64,000 bases of DNA from Lachnospiraceae bacterium (GTDB lineage: Bacteria > Bacillota > Clostridia > Lachnospirales > Lachnospiraceae): positions 1-64,000 of the forward strand of contig JAIKZD010000003.1 of the NCBI GenBank assembly GCA_024682555.1, in the 5' to 3' direction. Below the pieces are notes generated by a model. It saw only the letters and a list, made by a program, of their open reading frames with translations, searched no databases and was not told the origin of the DNA. Every line of letters begins with the position of its first letter. The first letter of the stretch is position 1. A program made the position numbers and the translations under genes. Shown piece by piece: positions 1 through 9,245 of the stretch.

Positions 1-600
1 GATATAAGAAGCATAAATAAAAAGCTGATAAGACTTGGAGGCTTTCTGACCATAGGCTTTATCGCCGTGGCTCCGGAGGCTTTAATGATCTTATCGCCCA
101 ATTCTCCCGACTACTGGATAGCCAGATATGTCGTGCCGCCGGTAGCCCTGGGAACCTTTTCACAGTATCTCTATACAAATTACGTGAATGTGGAGCTGTT
201 TCATAAAAAGACGCCGATCATTGCCGTGAGTTCCTGTTTTGCGGCCCTGTTAAACTATATCCTCAATTATTATGCCATCGGAAGGTTCGGGTATGTTTCC
301 GCATCCTATACCACCCTTATAAGCTACATGGCCCTGATGGTCCTGCATTTTGCAGCTGTCAGATTTATCTTAAAGGAGAAGGTATATGATGACGGTTTCA
401 TTTTCGCATCTTTAGCACTGTCCATCCTGATCGGCCTTTCCTTTATCCTGTTATACGGGGATGAAATGGTTTTCAGGATAACGAGGTATGCCGCGGCGGT
501 CCTGTTACTCGGGATTTTTGCTTTTGCAAATAAAAATGATATAATGTATTTTACGAAAAAAGGACTGGCAGGCTTAAAGAAAAAGCTTAACAGAAACTGA
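1..600 (+). CDS. Polysaccharide flippase (Wzx/MATE-like), C-terminal part
   Basis: The frame is open from the first base of the window, so the gene starts upstream and only about the last 199 residues are present. The product is very hydrophobic, with roughly five or six membrane segments (GGFLTIGFIAVAPEAL, the SSCFAALLNYILNYYAIG region and FASLALSILIGLSFILLYG are typical). This pattern fits the C-terminal half of lipid-linked oligosaccharide flippases (PF01943/PF13440 type). The family moves undecaprenyl-PP-linked repeat units across the membrane. It ends with a lysine-rich cytoplasmic tail. The following nonulosonate gene begins 16 bp downstream, so they are probably co-transcribed. Family assignment rests on topology, context and partial motifs only. 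Confidence 0.72.
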   Translation, partial: DIRSINKKLIRLGGFLTIGFIAVAPEALMILSPNSPDYWIARYVVPPVALGTFSQYLYTNYVNVELFHKKTPIIAVSSCFAALLNYILNYYAIGRFGYVSASYTTLISYMALMVLHFAAVRFILKEKVYDDGFIFASLALSILIGLSFILLYGDEMVFRITRYAAAVLLLGIFAFANKNDIMYFTKKGLAGLKKKLNRN

Positions 601-616
601 GAAAAGGAAATGATCC

Positions 617-2269
617 ATGAAGACTCTGATAGTCATCCCCGCAAGAGGCGGTTCAAAGAGGATACCCAGAAAGAATGTCCGTATCATGTGCGGAAAGCCG
701 CTCATAGTTTATTCCATAGAAAATGCCAGGGCGCTTAAGCAGGTTTTTCCGGACTGTATCGACGTGGCGGTATCCACCGATGATGAAGAACTGGGAAGCA
801 TAGTACGAAAAAGGGGAGTGGAGGTTATCGACCGTCCCGCACAACTTGCGGGAGACAATGTGACTCTTGATCCCGTTATCTGCCATGCTGTTTCATATAT
901 GGAGGAGAAAAAGGGGATAACCTATGATACCGTTATCACCATGCAGGCAACCTCTCCCACTCTTAAGAAGGAAACCATAGAGAAGGCCGTAAGATATTTT
1001 GAGGAGTCCGGTTTTGATACGGTCATATCGGCCATGAACAAGCCGCATCTGTCCTGGGGTTTAAAGGACGGTGTCATCACCAAGAATTATGAAAAGAGAC
1101 TTAATTCGCAGCAGCTTCCTGCCAATTATATAGAGACCGGCGGATTTCTGATAACAAAAAGATCCTGTGTCACACAGGAAGGAAGAATAGGTGAAAAGGT
1201 AAGCGTTTTTGAGATACCCGAAGATGAGGCGGTGGATATAGATACCTATTCGGACTGGGTGTTATGTGAAAACATTCTTAGGCGCAAGAAGATAGTCTTC
1301 AAGACCATGGGAAGGATGCAGGTCGGGATGGGGCATATCTACAGATGCCTGACCCTTGCCTATAAGCTTACGGGACATGATATCACCTTTATCCTTGATA
1401 AGGACAGCGATATAGGGATCGAGAGGATAGAAGCCTCGAATTTTCCCATTATGGTTGTCGAAGATGACAGAGAGCTCGAAAAGGTCCTTAAGGATATGCG
1501 TCCGGATATCCTTGTTAATGATATCCTGGATACTTCCCTTGAATATATGATAATGGTCAATAAGTATGCAAAGAGGATCATTAATTTTGAGGATGTGGGA
1601 AAGGGCGCGAAGTATGCGGATGCCGTTATAAATGCCCTGTATGAGAAAGGTGACAAGCTCCACAACGAGTATTACGGCTCGAAATACTTCTGCATAAGAG
1701 ACGAATTCTTAGAGGAAGAGCCTAAGGAATTTTCCGAGGAAGTGAAGAATATCCTGATCATCTTCGGGGGTGCGGATCCCTCCAACCTTACCGCGAGGAT
1801 GTATGACATATGCAAGGTCCTTCATGAGAAGCATCCCGCAATAGATTTCCATTTCCTTATCGGATTTGCCTATCCCGATAAGGACAGGATAAAAGACGAT
1901 CCCGATAATAATATTTACATCCACAGGGATGTGAGGAGAGTCTCAAGTTATATGAACCGGATGGATCTTGCGGTGACATCCCAGGGCCGGACGGTTTACG
2001 AGCTTGCAAGCATGGGTGTTCCCTCGGTGGTCCTTGCCCAGAACGAGAGAGAGGCCGAGCATGTCTTTGCCGGTATCCAGAACGGATTTATCAATCTCGG
2101 ACTCGGAAAGAACACCGATGCCCTTACAATTATACAGACGATAAGGTGGCTGATACAGACCCCGAAGGTCAGGGAGGAAATGAGAAAGCTTCAGCTTTCA
2201 AAAGACTTTTCAAAGGGCCAGGAGAGAGTTATCCATCTTATCCTGAATGACCTTGATGATGAGGATTGA
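617..2269 (+). CDS. Bifunctional CMP-nonulosonate synthetase / PseG-like UDP-sugar hydrolase
   Basis: This is a two-domain fusion. Residues 1-225 are an acylneuraminate cytidylyltransferase (NeuA/PseF) domain with the nucleotide-binding motif ARGGSKRIPRKN at 9-20 and QATSPT near 110-115. Residues about 227-550 match PseG, the UDP-2,4-diacetamido-2,4,6-trideoxy-altropyranose hydrolase. They carry GMGHIYRCL with the expected catalytic histidine at about 240, FGGADPSN at 383-390 and a GT28-like C-terminal lobe. In the pseudaminic-acid pathway PseG releases the free sugar and PseF makes the CMP-activated nonulosonate, so one polypeptide would hold two non-consecutive steps. PseB, PseC, PseH and PseI are not in the window and may lie upstream. 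The ATG follows AAAGGAAA by 7-8 bases. Whether the product is pseudaminic acid or a related nonulosonate cannot be told. Confidence 0.85.
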   Translation: MKTLIVIPARGGSKRIPRKNVRIMCGKPLIVYSIENARALKQVFPDCIDVAVSTDDEELGSIVRKRGVEVIDRPAQLAGDNVTLDPVICHAVSYMEEKKGITYDTVITMQATSPTLKKETIEKAVRYFEESGFDTVISAMNKPHLSWGLKDGVITKNYEKRLNSQQLPANYIETGGFLITKRSCVTQEGRIGEKVSVFEIPEDEAVDIDTYSDWVLCENILRRKKIVFKTMGRMQVGMGHIYRCLTLAYKLTGHDITFILDKDSDIGIERIEASNFPIMVVEDDRELEKVLKDMRPDILVNDILDTSLEYMIMVNKYAKRIINFEDVGKGAKYADAVINALYEKGDKLHNEYYGSKYFCIRDEFLEEEPKEFSEEVKNILIIFGGADPSNLTARMYDICKVLHEKHPAIDFHFLIGFAYPDKDRIKDDPDNNIYIHRDVRRVSSYMNRMDLAVTSQGRTVYELASMGVPSVVLAQNEREAEHVFAGIQNGFINLGLGKNTDALTIIQTIRWLIQTPKVREEMRKLQLSKDFSKGQERVIHLILNDLDDED

Positions 2270-2275
2270 TCATAA

Positions 2276-3655
2276 GTGAAAGACATTGATGCCGTTTCCC
2301 TGGATGAAAACATAGAAAACGAATATATAGGTCTCGGAACAGAGGATGAGGTAGAGCTTCCGGGTTACTCACAGGAAGAATCCTATGTCATGAAATCCAT
2401 GAATTCCCTGGAAAACAGACGGGTAATGTTAGTAAATACCGTGGTGGGACCCGGAAACAGCGTGGGCAGGCTTGTTGCCGGTCTTTATGACACCCTGCTG
2501 CAGCACGGTTATGACTGCCTTGTGGCCTATGGAAGGGGTGAGTGTCCCGCCTATATGAAATCCTACCGGATAGGCAGGGATATCGATATGTATATCCACG
2601 GAGCCGTGACCAGATTAAGGGACAGGCACGGGTTTGCCTCCACAAAAGCGACCAGGGAATTTATAAACATCATAGAGGAATTTGATCCGGACATAATACA
2701 CCTTCATAATATTCACGGTTATTACCTGAATGTGAAGGTGCTCTTTGAGTATCTTAAGACCTCCGGCAGGAGGATCATATGGACTTTGCATGATTGCTGG
2801 AGCTTCACCGGACACTGCTCCCATTTCGAATATGTGGGCTGCATGAAGTGGTCCACCGCAAACGGCTGCAGTAAATGCGAACAGCTTGAGGAATATCCCA
2901 GATCCTTCGGGTATGATAATTCCGAAAAGAACTTTTCACAGAAAAAAGAACTGTTTACCGGGATCGACAACCTGACCGTCGTCACCCCCTCCGAGTGGCT
3001 TAAGGCCCGGGTTCAGCAGTCATTTTTAAAGGAGTATCACATCGTGGTGGTTCCCACGGGGATCGATCTTACCCAGTTTCGGCCTATAGAGGAGGAACTC
3101 GACAGGGACAACGTTATATTCAAGCTGAAAAATGCCCTGTCCCTAAGGGGAAAAAAGATCATTCTCGGAGTAGCCAATCCCTGGAGGGACAGAAAGGGTC
3201 TTATGCAGTTCATCACCCTTAACAAGACCATAAGTGATAAGTATGCCATTGTGCTTCTGGGTCTTAATGATGAACAGGCCGGGGATCTTCCCGAAACCAT
3301 GATCCCCCTTGCAAAGACCGAATCCATGGATGAGCTTGCCGCTCTTTATTCCATGGCAGATGTGTATGTAAACCTGACACTTGAGGATACCTTTCCCACA
3401 ACCAATCTGGAAGCTCTGGCCTGTGGCACTCCCGTGGTGACCTTTAAGACCGGGGGAAGTCCCGAGAGCATCGACGAGACATGCGGTATAGCAGTGGAGA
3501 AGAACAGCATTCAGGGCATCGTCGCTGCCCTTGACAAGATAGAGCTTTCCAAGGGGCAGGCCTTTACAAGGGAACAGTGCGTTTTAAGGGCCATGCAGTA
3601 TGACAAGGAAAACAGGTTTATGGAATATATACAGGAAGTATATGAGGGCATTTGA
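2276..3655 (+). CDS. Glycosyltransferase family 4 (WcaC-like)
   Basis: This 459-residue protein has a GT-B fold. The N-terminal donor half contains HNIHGYYLN and TLHDCWSFTGHC, and the C-terminal half contains LEDTFPTTNLEALACGTPVV. That is the GT4 EX7E region, with E in the TLEDTF segment and E in NLEAL. The closest well-known pattern is the colanic-acid WcaC-type retaining transferase. The open frame starts with GTG at 2276, seven bases after the previous stop, with GAGG about 11 bases upstream. An internal ATG at 2390 would remove an acidic 38-residue extension not usual for the family, so the start is uncertain. It probably adds a sugar to a cytoplasmic undecaprenyl-PP-linked intermediate. 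Donor and acceptor are not predictable. Confidence 0.82.
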   Translation: MKDIDAVSLDENIENEYIGLGTEDEVELPGYSQEESYVMKSMNSLENRRVMLVNTVVGPGNSVGRLVAGLYDTLLQHGYDCLVAYGRGECPAYMKSYRIGRDIDMYIHGAVTRLRDRHGFASTKATREFINIIEEFDPDIIHLHNIHGYYLNVKVLFEYLKTSGRRIIWTLHDCWSFTGHCSHFEYVGCMKWSTANGCSKCEQLEEYPRSFGYDNSEKNFSQKKELFTGIDNLTVVTPSEWLKARVQQSFLKEYHIVVVPTGIDLTQFRPIEEELDRDNVIFKLKNALSLRGKKIILGVANPWRDRKGLMQFITLNKTISDKYAIVLLGLNDEQAGDLPETMIPLAKTESMDELAALYSMADVYVNLTLEDTFPTTNLEALACGTPVVTFKTGGSPESIDETCGIAVEKNSIQGIVAALDKIELSKGQAFTREQCVLRAMQYDKENRFMEYIQEVYEGI

Positions 3656-3661
3656 GGTACC

Positions 3662-5026
3662 ATGAAGGATTTCTGCAGCAAGTTCAGAAACAGCATACTG
3701 ATCCTTACAGCACTGATAATGTATCTTTTGTGCGCTTTACTGTTTTTTTTGCTGTTTTCCATCGACAATCCCGAGATAATCGATCTTTCAAGGACGGCCG
3801 CAGTAACCCTTTCCACATATTTCCTCTTCATGCTCCTTCTGTCGGTGATCTACGGAAGGTATGATGTCAGGAAAAGGAAGGAGAAGGAAACGGTATTTTC
3901 CCTTACCGTGACCCATATCCTGACGGATCTGGTGACTTATTTCGAGCTCACCATCATGAAGACCAATGATGCAAACAACAGGAGTTTTACCATTGAAAAC
4001 GTGGGGATCCTGTTTCTTGTTTTTATTCTGCAGATCTTTGTCATAATTGTATTCACAAAGCTTGGAGGAAAGTTCTGCCTGTGGATCTTTGACAAGGAAA
4101 AATGTCTTGTGATCACTAAGGACATAAAGGCGGGGGAGAGGATCAAAGATGCCCTCTCCGCTTTTGACAACAGATATACCGTCAACGGTATCATAAGCTA
4201 TGAAAGCGGTGAGCTTGAAAAGGAAATGCTTAAGGCGGATACGGTAGTTCTGTATGAGGTTCCGGTGGGGATAAGAACGGAGATCTCCGATTTCTGCTAT
4301 CAGAATCTTAAGAATTTTTATTTTAATCCCCATATTGCCGATATCCTCGAACAGAATTCGAGACCCGCGGCTCTTGATGATATCTCTTTTTTCACCTGGG
4401 ATTTTCATCTTATAAGCTTTGAGGAGAGGATAATCAAAAAACTCATGGATATTGTGATCTCCGTCCTGCTTATCATCCTCTTAAGCCCCATACTGATAAT
4501 ATCCGCCGTCTGTATAAAAAAATATGACGGAGGCAGCATTCTCTTCAAACAGAAGAGAGCCACCGCAAACGGAAGGATATTTGAGATCTACAAATTCCGT
4601 ACCATGAGGGAGCATGTGGAAAACAGGTCCGTAACAAAGGATGACGACAGGGTAACAAGGCCCGGAAGGATACTGAGAAAATACAGGATAGATGAGCTTC
4701 CGCAGCTCTTTAACATATTAAAAGGGGATATGTCCTTAGTGGGTCCCAGACCCGAGATGCTTGAAAACGTGGAGGATTATGAAAGATCTCTTCCCGAATT
4801 CAGATACAGACTCAGGATGAAGGCAGGCCTTACGGGTTATGCCCAGATCTACGGAAAGTACAATACCTCCTCTCAGGATAAGCTGATGCTTGATATCATG
4901 TATATAGAGAATTACAGTATCTTCAAGGATATCCAGATCCTGTTCCAGACGATAATGGTCTTGTTCAAGGCGGAGGATTCAACCGAAGCTTTTTCGGATA
5001 AGGATCCCGGGAAGAACGGGGGATAG
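3662..5026 (+). CDS. Undecaprenyl-phosphate sugar-1-phosphate transferase (initiating enzyme 1)
   Basis: This 454-residue polyisoprenyl-phosphate hexose-1-phosphate transferase has an N-terminal region with about four membrane segments (residues 10-150) and a central nucleotide-binding-like domain. The C-terminal bacterial sugar transferase domain (PF02397) starts near residue 255. Diagnostic motifs are the membrane helix after FEERIIKKLMDI, LFKQKR, YKFRTM, DELPQLFNILKGDMSLVGPRP and KAGLTGYAQIYG. The family transfers a sugar-1-phosphate from an NDP-sugar to undecaprenyl phosphate and so starts repeat-unit assembly on the cytoplasmic face. It starts 6 bp after the GT4 gene and is followed by further glycosyltransferases, as expected for a polysaccharide operon. 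A second, different initiating enzyme lies at 50723-52123. The sugar transferred (Glc, Gal or a HexNAc derivative) is unknown. Confidence 0.92.
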   Translation: MKDFCSKFRNSILILTALIMYLLCALLFFLLFSIDNPEIIDLSRTAAVTLSTYFLFMLLLSVIYGRYDVRKRKEKETVFSLTVTHILTDLVTYFELTIMKTNDANNRSFTIENVGILFLVFILQIFVIIVFTKLGGKFCLWIFDKEKCLVITKDIKAGERIKDALSAFDNRYTVNGIISYESGELEKEMLKADTVVLYEVPVGIRTEISDFCYQNLKNFYFNPHIADILEQNSRPAALDDISFFTWDFHLISFEERIIKKLMDIVISVLLIILLSPILIISAVCIKKYDGGSILFKQKRATANGRIFEIYKFRTMREHVENRSVTKDDDRVTRPGRILRKYRIDELPQLFNILKGDMSLVGPRPEMLENVEDYERSLPEFRYRLRMKAGLTGYAQIYGKYNTSSQDKLMLDIMYIENYSIFKDIQILFQTIMVLFKAEDSTEAFSDKDPGKNGG

Positions 5027-5031
5027 GAAGA

Positions 5032-5781
5032 ATGAGTGATGAAGGCGTAAGGGTGAGTCTCATAACCGTCACCTTTAACAGCGAAAAGACCCTGGAAAGA
5101 ACCATAAGATCCGTACTTCAACAGACAGTTAAACCTTATGAATATATCCTGGTGGACGGTCTGTCAAAGGATGATACCTTAAAGATCATAAGGGATTATA
5201 AGGACAGGTTTGAAAGTGAAGGGATAAGGTACAGGTATATATCGGAAAAGGATGAAGGGATCTATGATGCCATGAACAAGGGCATCGGCATGGCGGAGGG
5301 TGATATCATCGGGATCATCAATTCGGATGACTGGTATGAGAATATCGCAGTGGAGACCGTGATAAAAGATTATGAAAGATATCATTTTGATCTTTTTTAT
5401 GCGGATCTTAAGATGCATCTTCCAAACGGGATGACCTTTATCAAACATTCAAGAAACAGAAAATACAGAACCTCAAGGGACTGGAACCACCCCACTACCT
5501 TTATTACCGCAGAGGTATACAAGAGATACAGATACAGAAATTTAACCCTTCATGACGATTATGATCTTATATTAAGGCTTTTTCGGGCCGGGGTGAAAAC
5601 CGTGGTGGATAATACGGTGATCGCGAACTTTACCATGAACGGAAAGAGTCATGAAAGAGATATAAAAAAGGCGCTTGAGCGGTGCAGGATAAAATACGGT
5701 ATCTACAGGGATAACGGGTATTCGCCCCTGTATTTTTTCGAGTGCTTTACGGTGGAATTTCTGAAGCTTATCATAGGTTGA
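5032..5781 (+). CDS. Glycosyltransferase family 2 (WcaE-like)
   Basis: This 249-residue soluble GT-A fold enzyme has VSLITVTFNSEKTLERTI at the N-terminus, YILVDGLSKDDTL for the nucleotide-binding strand, SEKDEGIYDAMNKG and the metal-binding region GIINSDDWY. A catalytic-base-like LHDDYDLILR lies near residue 180. The pattern matches colanic-acid WcaE and similar inverting GT2 enzymes. It starts five bases after the initiating transferase, with GGAAG just upstream. This position suggests it adds the second or a later sugar. The donor cannot be predicted. Confidence 0.85.
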   Translation: MSDEGVRVSLITVTFNSEKTLERTIRSVLQQTVKPYEYILVDGLSKDDTLKIIRDYKDRFESEGIRYRYISEKDEGIYDAMNKGIGMAEGDIIGIINSDDWYENIAVETVIKDYERYHFDLFYADLKMHLPNGMTFIKHSRNRKYRTSRDWNHPTTFITAEVYKRYRYRNLTLHDDYDLILRLFRAGVKTVVDNTVIANFTMNGKSHERDIKKALERCRIKYGIYRDNGYSPLYFFECFTVEFLKLIIG

Positions 5782-5782
5782 C

Positions 5783-6988
5783 ATGGATATAAAAACACTG
5801 ACTTTTTTCTCAAATTATTTCAATCATCATCAGAAAGCTCTCTGTGACGAATGGCAGGCCTTTCTCGGAGAGGGCTTTACCTTTGTGGAGACAGAGCCCG
5901 TTGAGGAGTTTCGGTCAAAAATGGGATGGGGAAAAGAGAAAATACCGTCCTATGTGCTTAGGACCTATGAGAGCGCCGAAAATGAAAAAAAAGCACAGGA
6001 GCTTGCCTTAAGTTCCGATCTTGTCATAATGGGAACAGCTCCGGAAAAGTATATAGAAGAGAGACTTAAACGGGACAGGATCATCTTCAGATATTCCGAG
6101 AGACCCTTAAAGGAAGGCTTTATAAAGTTTTTCATTCCGAGGCTTACAAAGAAATATCTCCATCTCCATGTGAGGAACAGGGATAAGAGGATATATATAC
6201 TGGCAGCCAGTGCCTATACCGCATCGGATTACAAAAAGATGTTTAACAGTTATCCCGGAAAGTGTTATAAGTTCGGTTATTTTCCCAAGCATATGACCTA
6301 TGATCCAAAGAAGCTCATGGAAAGAAAAAGGGAATACGCAAAAAAGACCTTCGGGGATGAAGATATTCCCACAATACTCTGGGCCGGAAGGATGTTAAGG
6401 CTGAAGCGCCCGGATCTTTGCGTAAAAGCCCTGCATGCCCTCAGAAAAAAGGGCTATGATTTCAGGCTGACCATGGTGGGGGAGGGACCACGGAGAGCCG
6501 GGACGGAGGCTCTGGTAAAAAAATACGGCATGGAAGATATCACCCGTTTTTATGATTTTAAATCACCGGATGAGGCTCTCAGTATAATGGCTGATCACAG
6601 GATATACCTTATGACCAGCAATTTTCTGGAGGGATGGGGGTCCGTGATATATGAAGCCTTAAATGCAGGCTGTGCCGCCGTGGTATCACATGCACCCGGT
6701 GCCGCCCCGTGGCTTGTCCGTCATGAAAAGACAGGACTGTTATATGAAAGCGGAAGTGTAAAAAGCCTTGAAAGACAGATCGAAAAACTTCTGAAGGATA
6801 AGGATAGGATCCCGGAATACGGAAAAAATGCTTATGAACAGATGGCAGAACTCTGGAATCCTAAGACTGCTTCAAAAAATGTCCTTACCCTTTATTCGGA
6901 CCTTACAAACGGCAAAGATACAAGCATTAAGGAAGGACCCTGCAGTATCGCGGAGGAACTTGGGAATGACTGGTACAGGGACAGATGA
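5783..6988 (+). CDS. Glycosyltransferase family 4
   Basis: This 401-residue GT-B enzyme has a C-terminal domain from about residue 190 with ILWAGRMLRLKRPDLCVKAL and FLEGWGSVIYEALNAGCAAVV. The latter is the GT4 retaining motif, with its two glutamates seven residues apart around EGWGSVIYE. The N-terminal acceptor domain is less conserved. The ATG lies two bases after the preceding TGA. The next gene overlaps by 4 bp (ATGA), which indicates translational coupling with a second GT4. Acceptor and donor are unknown. Confidence 0.85.
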   Translation: MDIKTLTFFSNYFNHHQKALCDEWQAFLGEGFTFVETEPVEEFRSKMGWGKEKIPSYVLRTYESAENEKKAQELALSSDLVIMGTAPEKYIEERLKRDRIIFRYSERPLKEGFIKFFIPRLTKKYLHLHVRNRDKRIYILAASAYTASDYKKMFNSYPGKCYKFGYFPKHMTYDPKKLMERKREYAKKTFGDEDIPTILWAGRMLRLKRPDLCVKALHALRKKGYDFRLTMVGEGPRRAGTEALVKKYGMEDITRFYDFKSPDEALSIMADHRIYLMTSNFLEGWGSVIYEALNAGCAAVVSHAPGAAPWLVRHEKTGLLYESGSVKSLERQIEKLLKDKDRIPEYGKNAYEQMAELWNPKTASKNVLTLYSDLTNGKDTSIKEGPCSIAEELGNDWYRDR

Positions 6989-8139
6989 GTAAAAAGATCG
7001 TTTATCTTATGGAATACCCCATAGATCTTCCGGGCGGCGGACAGATGTCTACGAAAACACTCTGCGAGGGTCTTGAGGGAAGTGAATACGTGCCGGTGGT
7101 GATCTGCCCGAAACTTCTGGCTCCCAAAAAGGATGCCTTTTCATTTAAAGTGGACGAATACCCCTCTTTTGAAAACAGGGAGGACGGGAAGGTAAAGAGG
7201 ATCATCAATTTTATCCGAAGGCTCTTCTCTTTTTACGGACTGATAGTTAAGGAAGATCCGGACCTGATTCATGTATCCATGTCCGAATCCCTGATAACCT
7301 ACGGATTTATAAGGGGTTTAAAAAAACTGAAAAGGATCCCTTTTATATATACGGACAGGGGACTGTGCTACGGATACAGGGCCCATTCGAAATTCTTTAT
7401 GAAAAGGACCTTAAAACATGCCTCCGCCATGATATGCACCACGGACTATAACAGATCCCTGTGGGAAAAGGAGGCGCTTCCCGTAAAGATAAGGGTCATA
7501 CCCAATACCATAAGCAGTGTCTTTGGTTCATATGAGGAAGATAAGAGAGCTATACTCAGGAAAGAGCAGGGTATAAAGGATGATGACTTTGTTATAGGCT
7601 TTGCCGGAAGGATCTCCGAGGAAAAGGACTGGGATCTTGTCCCCGTGCTTGTAAAGAGGCTGTGGGAAGAAGGGATCCGGTTTAAGGTGGCTCTGGTCAT
7701 ATCGGTATATGAAAAAAAAGATCTTGAAACGGTAAAGGGTATCAAAAAAGGGATAACGGATGTCATAACCGAAGATTCCCTGATATACATGCAGGATCTT
7801 TCGCAGGAAAAAATGTCCGACTATTATTATCTGCCCGATGTCTTTATAATGTCATCCTCCTTTGAAAGTTTCGGAAAGGCAGCGGTGGAAGCCATGAGCA
7901 GGAAATGTCCCGTGGTCTCCACAAGCGTCGGGGGACTCACCGAGGTCATCGGAAAGGAAGAGAACCTCTATACAAAGGATGACCTGACCAAATTTACAGA
8001 ATGCATAAAACGACTGTATAATGACAGGAAGGAGCTTGAGAAGGACAGAGATTTCTTTTATGAAAGATACAGGGATAATTTTACCCTTGATGTCCATATT
8101 AAACGCCATATCAGGCTTTATGACGAGGTGCTTAAGTGA
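6985..8139 (+). CDS. Glycosyltransferase family 4
   Basis: This is a 384-residue GT-B enzyme. The N-terminus has a glycine-rich loop (PIDLPGGGQMSTKTL), VIGFAGRISEEKDWDLVP opens the C-terminal nucleotide-binding domain, and SSFESFGKAAVEAMSRKCPVV is the retaining GT4 signature. The start codon overlaps the stop of the previous GT4 gene by 4 bp. Its own stop overlaps the GTG start of the aminotransferase gene by 4 bp, so three genes are translationally linked. The product probably works on the same repeat unit. Specificity is unknown. Confidence 0.86.
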   Translation: MSKKIVYLMEYPIDLPGGGQMSTKTLCEGLEGSEYVPVVICPKLLAPKKDAFSFKVDEYPSFENREDGKVKRIINFIRRLFSFYGLIVKEDPDLIHVSMSESLITYGFIRGLKKLKRIPFIYTDRGLCYGYRAHSKFFMKRTLKHASAMICTTDYNRSLWEKEALPVKIRVIPNTISSVFGSYEEDKRAILRKEQGIKDDDFVIGFAGRISEEKDWDLVPVLVKRLWEEGIRFKVALVISVYEKKDLETVKGIKKGITDVITEDSLIYMQDLSQEKMSDYYYLPDVFIMSSSFESFGKAAVEAMSRKCPVVSTSVGGLTEVIGKEENLYTKDDLTKFTECIKRLYNDRKELEKDRDFFYERYRDNFTLDVHIKRHIRLYDEVLK

Positions 8140-9245
8140 TACAGACCAACAGACTTGACAGGGGATTTTATAAATACCAGAGGGAATTTGAAGACAAGGC
8201 TCTTGAAGTACTGAGATCGGGATGGTATATACTGGGTTCGGAAGTATCTTCTTTTGAGGAGAGCTTTGCCGCTTATACGGGCGCGGGATACTGTGTCGGT
8301 GTTGCCAGCGGGCTGGATGCCCTGATACTTGCCTTCAGGGCCCTCGGTATCGGAAAAGGCGATGAGGTCATAGTTCAGGGAAATACCTATATCGCAAGCG
8401 TCATGGGCATTACCATAAACGGTGCCACCCCCGTGTTTGTCGAACCCGATGAGTATTACAATATGGATCCGGAGAGGATAGAAGAGAAGATAACGGAAAG
8501 AACAAAGGCCCTCCTCGTGGTCCATCTTTACGGGCAGGCATCCGATATGGGAAGGATCCTTAAGATCTGCAGAGAGCATTCCCTAAAGCTTGTGGAGGAC
8601 TGTGCCCAGTCTCACGGCTCATGCTTTGAAGGGAAGATGACCGGTACCTTCGGGGACATAGGCTGTTTTTCCTTCTATCCTTCGAAAAACATCGGCGCCT
8701 TCGGAGATGCCGGCGCCATAGTCACCGATGATGAAGGTATCGCAAAGGAGATCCGGATATTAAGGAATTACGGGAGTGAAGTAAGATATCACAACAAAAC
8801 GGTGGGAATGAATTCAAGGCTTGATGAGCTGCAGGCCGGACTTTTAAGAGTAAGGCTTTCCCATGCGGCGGAACTTAATGATGAAAAAAAGGCCATTGCA
8901 AAAAGATATGATAAGGAGCTGGATAATCCCTGCATCATCCTCCCTAAAGTGCGTAAAGGCTGCGATCACATATACCATCAGTATGTGATCAGGGTTAAGG
9001 AGAGGGAGAGGTTCATGAACTACCTTAAGGAAAACGGAGTGGGGACGCTGATACACTATCCCATACCGCCCCATCTTTCCGAAGCTTATGCATATCTGGG
9101 AATGAAGAGAGGAAGCCTTGAGATAACCGAAAGGTACGCCGATGAGGTTCTGTCCATCCCGATGTATAACGGAATGTACAGTGAAGAACAGGATAAGGTC
9201 ATAGAGGTGATAAATGAGTATAAAGGACCAGTACAGGATAATTGA
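8136..9245 (+). CDS. DegT/DnrJ/EryC1/StrS sugar aminotransferase (FdtB/QdtB-like)
   Basis: This 369-residue PLP-dependent sugar aminotransferase has VASGLDALILAFRA near residue 55, EDCAQSHG for the PLP-stacking region and FSFYPSKNIGAFGDAG with the Schiff-base lysine near 186. MNSRLDELQAGLL follows. The family transaminates NDP-keto-sugars. The next gene is a WxcM/FdtA-type ketoisomerase overlapping by 32 bp. That pairing is typical of FdtA-FdtB or QdtA-QdtB, which convert dTDP-4-keto-6-deoxyglucose to dTDP-3-amino-3,6-dideoxyhexose (Fuc3N or Qui3N). RmlA and RmlB, which supply that precursor, are at 24751-26756. The start is GTG overlapping the preceding TGA. No N-acetyltransferase (FdtC/QdtC) is visible nearby. 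Confidence 0.88.
   Translation: MIQTNRLDRGFYKYQREFEDKALEVLRSGWYILGSEVSSFEESFAAYTGAGYCVGVASGLDALILAFRALGIGKGDEVIVQGNTYIASVMGITINGATPVFVEPDEYYNMDPERIEEKITERTKALLVVHLYGQASDMGRILKICREHSLKLVEDCAQSHGSCFEGKMTGTFGDIGCFSFYPSKNIGAFGDAGAIVTDDEGIAKEIRILRNYGSEVRYHNKTVGMNSRLDELQAGLLRVRLSHAAELNDEKKAIAKRYDKELDNPCIILPKVRKGCDHIYHQYVIRVKERERFMNYLKENGVGTLIHYPIPPHLSEAYAYLGMKRGSLEITERYADEVLSIPMYNGMYSEEQDKVIEVINEYKGPVQDN

Noticed and set aside
3788-4408. Minus-strand open frame of 206 codons inside the sugar-1-phosphate transferase gene
   Set aside because: The plus-strand protein has all family motifs. The antisense product has an unnatural composition and no start signal.
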